A stretch of 64,000 nucleotides of DNA from Actinobacteria bacterium HGW-Actinobacteria-4 (GTDB taxonomy: Bacteria; Actinomycetota; Actinomycetes; Actinomycetales; Demequinaceae). The stretch covers positions 61,835-125,834 of the forward strand of contig PHEW01000007.1 in the NCBI GenBank assembly GCA_002841315.1, written 5' to 3'. The translations under genes and the position numbers were made by a program. Below the pieces are notes generated by a model. That model searched no databases. It was not told where the DNA came from and saw only the letters and a program-made list of their open reading frames with translations. The first letter of the stretch is position 1, and the number at the start of each line of letters is the position of its first letter. This document shows positions 58,994-64,000 of this stretch, in pieces.

Positions 58994-61000
58994 GTGGCTC
59001 ACCTCCTTGGCGCAGAAGCGCTTCACCTCGACTTTGGCACCGGCGTCGTTCTCGACAAGGTGTCGGTGGGCCTTGACGACGGCAACCGCATTGGCGTGGT
59101 GGGCAACAACGGCGCTGGCAAGTCCTCGCTCATGAAGCTGCTCGCCGGGCGCCTGGAGCCCCACGGCGGGCGCGTGACGATGGCCCGCGGCGTGCGCGTG
59201 GGCGTGCTGGACCAGAGCGACCACGTGGATGCGGACCTCACGGTGCTCGCGGCAATCGTGGGCGACGCTGACGATCACGAGTGGGCCTCCGATCCCCGCG
59301 TGCGCGACATCATGGCAGGCCTTGTTCCGGACATTCCAGCCGATGCTGTGGTCAGGGACCTCTCGGGTGGCCAGCAGCGCCGGGTCGCCTTAGCCCATGT
59401 GTTGGTGGGCGACCACGACGTGGTGTTCCTTGATGAACCCACTAACCACCTCGACGTCGAGGGCGTGGTGTGGCTCGCGGAGCACCTGAAGCGCCGCTGG
59501 GCCGCGACCAAGGGCGCGCTCATGGTGGTGACCCACGACCGCTGGTTCCTCGACGAGGTCTCGACGGACACGTGGGAAGTGCACGACGGCGAGGTCGAGC
59601 AGTACGAGGGTGGCTATGCGGCGTACGTGCTGCAGCGCGTCGAGCGCGACCGGATCTCGAACGCCACCGAGACCAAGCGCCAGAACCTCATGCGCAAGGA
59701 GCTCGCGTGGTTACGCCGTGGGCCGCCGGCGCGGACCTCGAAGCCCAAGTTCAGGATTGATGCCGCGAACGAACTCATCGCGGATGTGCCGCCCATTCGC
59801 GACAAGGTTCAGTTGGCGCGCATGGCCGCGTCGCGGCTGGGCAAGGACGTGGTGAACTTGATTCGCTGTGGCGTGGTCTACGGCGAGGGGCCGGACGCCA
59901 AAGAGGTGCTGCGCGACGTCGAGTGGAACATCGGGCCGGGCGAGCGCACGGGCATCTTGGGCGAGAACGGCGCGGGCAAGTCCACGCTGCTCAAGTTGAT
60001 CACGGGCGAGCTCGAGCCCACCTCGGGGCGGGTGAAGACCGGCATCACGGTGCAGGTCAAGGCGCTCTCGCAGCAGCTCGCGGAACTCGAGGACGTGGCC
60101 GAGGAGCGGGTCTCCGCGGTTGTCAAGCGGTACTCGTCGGTGACGCTGTCCGATGGTTCGGACATGAGCCCCAAGCAGTTACTCGAGCGGCTGGGGTTCA
60201 CCGCGGTGCAGCTCAAGACTCAGGTCAAGAAACTGTCCGGCGGGCAGCGTCGACGGCTCCAATTGCTGATGGTGCTGCTCAGCGCGCCCAACGTGCTGGT
60301 GCTCGACGAGCCCACCAACGACCTCGACACGGACATGCTCGCGGCCATGGAGGACCTGCTGGACTCATGGCCGGGCACCCTCATTGTGGTCAGCCACGAC
60401 CGCTATCTCATGGAGCGCGTCACCGACCAGCAGTACGCGGTGCTCGATGGCGGGTTGCGGCACTTGCCGGGCGGCATTGACGAGTACGTGCGGCTTTCCC
60501 GCGAGCGGCGCACCAAGACCGACGGCGTGGGCACCTTTGGCGGGCAAGCGGGCACCACGCACATCCCGGATGAGCCCGGCGCGACCGGCTCTCGAGGCAA
60601 GAAAGGCGGCTCGGGCAATGCTGGCGGCTCCGGAAATGCTGGCGGCTCCGGTTCGGCCGACGCCGGTGGTGGGCGCGAAAGGTCACGCACTCGCTCGGGT
60701 GAGCAAGCGTCGGCCGTCTCGCAAAGCGGTGGCGCGCAGGCGGCTGGCTCCACGATCACGCCCTCAACGCCGGCGCTGTCCGGGGCCGAGCGGCGCGTCG
60801 CGGAGAAGGAACTCGCGAGCGCGGAACGGCGCATGGGCAAGATCGTGCAGCTCAAGAAGGCGATTCACGATCAGATGGCGGAGCACGATCAGTCCGACTT
60901 CGAGGGCCTGGCGGCGCTGACGGCGAAGCTCAAGGAACTCGATGCGGAGAACTCGCAACTCGAGACCGAGTGGCTCAAGCTCAGCGACCTGCTCGCGTAG
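58994..61000 (+). CDS. ABC-F family ATP-binding protein (two ABC domains, Uup/EttA-like)
   Basis: Two Walker A motifs (GNNGAGKSS, GENGAGKST), LSGGQQRR and LSGGQRRR signatures, Gly/Ser linker and C-terminal coiled coil. Confidence 0.92.
   Translation: MAHLLGAEALHLDFGTGVVLDKVSVGLDDGNRIGVVGNNGAGKSSLMKLLAGRLEPHGGRVTMARGVRVGVLDQSDHVDADLTVLAAIVGDADDHEWASDPRVRDIMAGLVPDIPADAVVRDLSGGQQRRVALAHVLVGDHDVVFLDEPTNHLDVEGVVWLAEHLKRRWAATKGALMVVTHDRWFLDEVSTDTWEVHDGEVEQYEGGYAAYVLQRVERDRISNATETKRQNLMRKELAWLRRGPPARTSKPKFRIDAANELIADVPPIRDKVQLARMAASRLGKDVVNLIRCGVVYGEGPDAKEVLRDVEWNIGPGERTGILGENGAGKSTLLKLITGELEPTSGRVKTGITVQVKALSQQLAELEDVAEERVSAVVKRYSSVTLSDGSDMSPKQLLERLGFTAVQLKTQVKKLSGGQRRRLQLLMVLLSAPNVLVLDEPTNDLDTDMLAAMEDLLDSWPGTLIVVSHDRYLMERVTDQQYAVLDGGLRHLPGGIDEYVRLSRERRTKTDGVGTFGGQAGTTHIPDEPGATGSRGKKGGSGNAGGSGNAGGSGSADAGGGRERSRTRSGEQASAVSQSGGAQAAGSTITPSTPALSGAERRVAEKELASAERRMGKIVQLKKAIHDQMAEHDQSDFEGLAALTAKLKELDAENSQLETEWLKLSDLLA
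60605..60658 (+). repeat. 18-bp x3 in-frame repeat encoding GGSGNA/GGSGNA/GGSGSA linker
   Basis: GGCGGCTCGGGCAATGCT, GGCGGCTCCGGAAATGCT, GGCGGCTCCGGTTCGGCC. Confidence 0.85.
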
Positions 61001-61053
61001 CCGCGCACTCCGCTCGCGTAGCCGCGCACTCCGCTCGCGTAGCCGCGCACTCC
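60991..61053. repeat. Three perfect tandem copies of a 21-bp unit spanning the abcF stop codon
   Basis: GCTCGCGTAGCCGCGCACTCC x3, then partial GCTCGGG. Confidence 0.93.
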
Positions 61054-61077
61054 GCTCGGGCCACCGGCGCAGCGCCG

Positions 61078-62202
61078 CTATTGCGGCTGGTACGGACTGA
61101 CCACCACATCGACGCGCTGGAACTCCTTGAGCTCCGAGTAGCCGGTGGTCGCCATCGAGCGGCGCAGGGCACCCATGAGGTTCGAGGTGCCGTCGGCGCG
61201 CACGCCGGGACCAAAGAGGATCTGCTCGAGCGTTCCGGTGGTGCCCACGTGCACGCGCTCGCCGCGCGGAAGTTCGGGGTGGTGAGCCTCGGGGCCCCAG
61301 TGGAAGCCTCGACCGGGGGCTTCTTCGGCTCGTGCGAGTGCGGCGCCCAACATGATGGCGTCGGCGCCGCATGCGAAGGCCTTGACCATGTCGCCGGAGC
61401 GTCCCAGGCCGCCATCGGCGATGACGTGCACGTAGCGCCCGCCGGATTCGTCCAGGTAGTCGCGCCGTGCTGCCGCGACGTCGGCCACTGCGGTCGCCAT
61501 GGGAGCGTGGATGCCCAACGAGGTGCGGGTGGTTTGCGCGGCGCCGCCGCCAAAGCCCACCAGCACGCCTGCCGCGCCGGTGCGCATCAGGTGCAGCGCC
61601 GCCTGGTAAGTGGAGGCGCCGCCAACGATCACAGGCACGTCGAGGTCGTAGATGAACTTCTTGAGGTTGAGGGGCTCGGAGTCTCCGGAGACGTGTTCGG
61701 CGCTCACGGTGGTGCCTCGGATCACGAACAGGTCCACACCCGCCTTGAGCACGGTTTCGTAGTGCTCTTGGGTGCGGTGTGGGCTGAGAGACCCGGCCAC
61801 CGTGACGCCTGCGGCGCGAATCTCGCGGAGGCGTTCCTCGATGAGGGCGTCCTTGACGGGTTCGCGGTAGATCTCTTGCATGCGTGTGGTCGCGTCTTCA
61901 GGGGTGAGCGTGGCGATCTCTGCGAAGAGCTTGGTGGGGTCCTCGTAGCGCGTCCAAAGGCCCTCGAGGTCGAGCACACCCAGGCCGCCGTGCTGGCCCA
62001 ACGCGATGGCCGTTGCGGGCGACATGACCGAGTCCATGGGCGCCGCAATCACCGGGATCGAGAACTGGAAGGCGTCAATCTGCCAGTTGAGGCTCACTTG
62101 CTCTGGGTCGCGCGTGCGGCGCGATGGCACCACTGCGACGTCGTCGAACGAATACGCGCGGCGTCCACGCTTGCCTCGGCCAATCTCGATTTCATTGCTC
62201 AC
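61078..62202 (-). CDS. guaB3: GuaB3-type IMP dehydrogenase/GMP reductase family protein
   Basis: RRAYSFDDVAVVPSRRTRDPEQVSLNW...IPVIAAPMDSVMSPATAIALGQHGGLGVLDLEG...GFGGGAAQTTRTSLGIHAPMATAVADVAAAR...VIADGGLGRSGDMVKAFACGADAIMLG. Confidence 0.9.
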   Translation of the reverse strand: MSNEIEIGRGKRGRRAYSFDDVAVVPSRRTRDPEQVSLNWQIDAFQFSIPVIAAPMDSVMSPATAIALGQHGGLGVLDLEGLWTRYEDPTKLFAEIATLTPEDATTRMQEIYREPVKDALIEERLREIRAAGVTVAGSLSPHRTQEHYETVLKAGVDLFVIRGTTVSAEHVSGDSEPLNLKKFIYDLDVPVIVGGASTYQAALHLMRTGAAGVLVGFGGGAAQTTRTSLGIHAPMATAVADVAAARRDYLDESGGRYVHVIADGGLGRSGDMVKAFACGADAIMLGAALARAEEAPGRGFHWGPEAHHPELPRGERVHVGTTGTLEQILFGPGVRADGTSNLMGALRRSMATTGYSELKEFQRVDVVVSPYQPQ

Positions 62203-62308
62203 GCGACCAGCCTACCGGCCAGCCTCGCCGGGCAGGTAAGCCGGTGCCGCCGCCTCCTCACCGGCACGCCTCCCTCGCCACGTCAGACCCAGGTGACAAG
62301 GTGGAGGC

Positions 62309-63028
62309 ATGACTTGGCTAGAGCAGACCATGGTGGGTTTCGACACCGAGACCACTGGCGTATCCACCGCTACCGACCGCATCGTGACGGCGGCCGTCAT
62401 CACGCGCACAGGCATCGGAGCCGACGCAGCGGTGGGCGTCCGTACCTGGCTCATCAATCCTGGGGTTGAGATTCCCGAGCGGGCCACCGAGGTTCACGGC
62501 ATCACTACGGAGCAGGCGCGCGCCGAGGGCGCCGAGCCGGCGGTGGCGCTTGAGGAGATTGCCGGTATTCTCGCCGACGCTCTGCGCGCCGGCTTCCCTG
62601 TGGTCGCCTTCAACGCGGCTTACGACATCAGCATTCTCGAAGCCGAGCTGTCGCGGCACGGACTGCCGTCGCTGGCCTCGCGGCTCGACACGGACGACAT
62701 TCGCCCCGTCGTTGACCCGCTCGTGCTCGATCGCCACCTCGACAAGTGGCGCAAGGGCAAGCGCAAGCTCATCGACATGTGCGCCACGTACGGTGTGGTG
62801 GTGGACGGCGACAATCTCCACGCCGCCGATGCCGACGTGCTAGCCACGCTCGACGTCGTTCACGCGATGGCGCGGGCCTACCCCGCAATGGGCGAGGTTG
62901 CGCTGAACGATCTGCACGATCAACAGGTGAGCGCGCACCGCGTCTGGGCGGAGAGCTTCAGGGCGTGGTTGACGTCGCAAGGCAAGACAGACGATCTACC
63001 CAGCATCGCCTGGCCCGTCCAGACGTAG
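62309..63028 (+). CDS. DnaQ-like 3'-5' exonuclease (DNA Pol III epsilon-type)
   Basis: MVGFDTETTGVSTATDRIVTAAVI...PERATEVHGITTEQA...VVAFNAAYDISILEAEL...DNLHAADADVLATLDVVHAM. Confidence 0.9.
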   Translation: MTWLEQTMVGFDTETTGVSTATDRIVTAAVITRTGIGADAAVGVRTWLINPGVEIPERATEVHGITTEQARAEGAEPAVALEEIAGILADALRAGFPVVAFNAAYDISILEAELSRHGLPSLASRLDTDDIRPVVDPLVLDRHLDKWRKGKRKLIDMCATYGVVVDGDNLHAADADVLATLDVVHAMARAYPAMGEVALNDLHDQQVSAHRVWAESFRAWLTSQGKTDDLPSIAWPVQT

Positions 63029-63051
63029 CAGGCGCCTGAGGCTGAGACGCG

Positions 63052-63561
63052 CTACTGGACGTTGAGGACTGCGACCAGAATTGCGAACGCGATGGCGATG
63101 GTTGCCACAGCAATACCGATGACACTCAGTACCCGCGCGACGGTAGACATGGTGTCCTTGCGGACGATCGCCTGAGCGCCCGCGAGCCCGCCAAATGCCA
63201 GCGCGAACCCGATAGCGCCCTGCAGGATGAGCAGCGACAACAGCGGGGTCACAGCCAGAATGATGAGTCCAATACTCGGCTGCGGGGTGGTGAAGACCTC
63301 TCGGCCATCGACATACACTCGCGGCGAACCAGCGATCAAGGCCTTGATCTTCACGCGGGCCTTGCTGCCGTTGCCTAGCGGGATCTTCGCACCCGACGCG
63401 TTACCCAGCCGCCTGCCGTCCAGCGCGACATAGGGCTTCTTGCGCCAGCGTTCGAGCGTGACGACGCCAATGGCGCCGGGTACGGGGATGACGACGCTGT
63501 CGGGCGTGGACTTGTCGCCAACGATCACGGCCTGGTTTGCGGTTGCGCTCTCAAAAGTCAT
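63052..63561 (-). CDS. Hypothetical membrane protein with N-terminal beta-rich domain
   Basis: MTFESATANQAVIVGDKSTPDSVVIPVPGAIGVVTLERWRKKPYVALDGRRLGN... then two hydrophobic helices. Confidence 0.65.
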   Translation of the reverse strand: MTFESATANQAVIVGDKSTPDSVVIPVPGAIGVVTLERWRKKPYVALDGRRLGNASGAKIPLGNGSKARVKIKALIAGSPRVYVDGREVFTTPQPSIGLIILAVTPLLSLLILQGAIGFALAFGGLAGAQAIVRKDTMSTVARVLSVIGIAVATIAIAFAILVAVLNVQ

Positions 63562-63571
63562 GTGGGGGAGC

Positions 63572-64000
63572 CTAGCAACCGCGTCCCGCCGTGCGTAAGT
63601 CCCCCTTGGCCTCGACGAGCTCCGTTTCGCCGCTCTCCCAGGCGCGAATCATCTCGTGGATCATGGGGTCGTCGTCGGTGAAGTTGTCGTCGCCCGGGTA
63701 GGGGAAGTCGAAGTCATCAGTAGGGGGACCGGTGTCGCCCACATCCATGTGGCCTATGTCGATGTCGAGTGCGTTCAGGCCGCCGGGTCGTGGTCGCCGG
63801 GCGGGGTCGACTTTGGGTGGTGGGATGAACTCGACTTTGTTGGCGACTACTCTGACTTGCCAGCCGTTGTCGTGGATGTCGTGGTGACATCGCGTACACA
63901 ACATCACCCCGTTGATCAGGTCCGAGCGTCCACCGTGGCGCCACCATTGGATGTGGTGGGCTTCGCAGTGTTCGGGCGGGGCGTGACACTTCGCGCACCC
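63572..64000 (-). CDS. HNH endonuclease-domain protein (DUF222-type), partial, N-terminus outside window
   Basis: The frame continues to the window edge: GCAKCHAPPEHCEAHHIQWWRHGGRSDLINGVMLCTRCHHDIHDNGWQV, a typical HNH zinc/catalytic motif. Confidence 0.88.
   Translation of the reverse strand, partial: GCAKCHAPPEHCEAHHIQWWRHGGRSDLINGVMLCTRCHHDIHDNGWQVRVVANKVEFIPPPKVDPARRPRPGGLNALDIDIGHMDVGDTGPPTDDFDFPYPGDDNFTDDDPMIHEMIRAWESGETELVEAKGDLRTAGRGC

Overview
The window is about 64 kb of high-GC actinobacterial chromosome. I recognise the phylum from gene content and synteny: DUF3017/purH/purN/DUF6350/sucCD, guaA/DUF3817/SURF1, and a GuaB3-type protein. Most of it is housekeeping genes: folD-glyA, purU, purNH, mdh, icd, sucCD, ldh, pcrA, guaA, pta-ackA and an ABC-F gene. 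It also carries an N-acetylglucosamine utilisation operon (ROK regulator, ABC transporter, nagZ/K/B/A), two HK-RR two-component systems divergent from an MmpL gene and a PspC-domain gene, two GGDEF proteins and a DEAD-box helicase. I saw no rRNA, tRNA, CRISPR array, transposase or prophage. The top candidates for a second look are: (1) a ~272-aa protein directly downstream of pta-ackA that aligns with the phosphoketolase (XFP) N-terminal domain but lacks its TPP-binding and catalytic motifs, so it looks like a miniature pseudo-phosphoketolase; (2) a galactokinase homolog that lacks the catalytic Asp (GGMDQ to GGLGQ) and other key residues, flanked by two paralogous membrane proteins; (3) a ZTP (pfl) riboswitch upstream of glyA-folD; (4) an aquaporin-family channel with NPAK in place of the second NPAR; (5) a truncated secreted-protein ORF at the expected M23-peptidase locus; (6) structured non-coding elements, including nested hairpins upstream of the DEAD-box helicase, a 14-bp perfect intercistronic stem in the sugar ABC operon, and a 21-bp x3 tandem repeat containing stop codons. 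Homology statements come from motif recognition in memory. No search was run.
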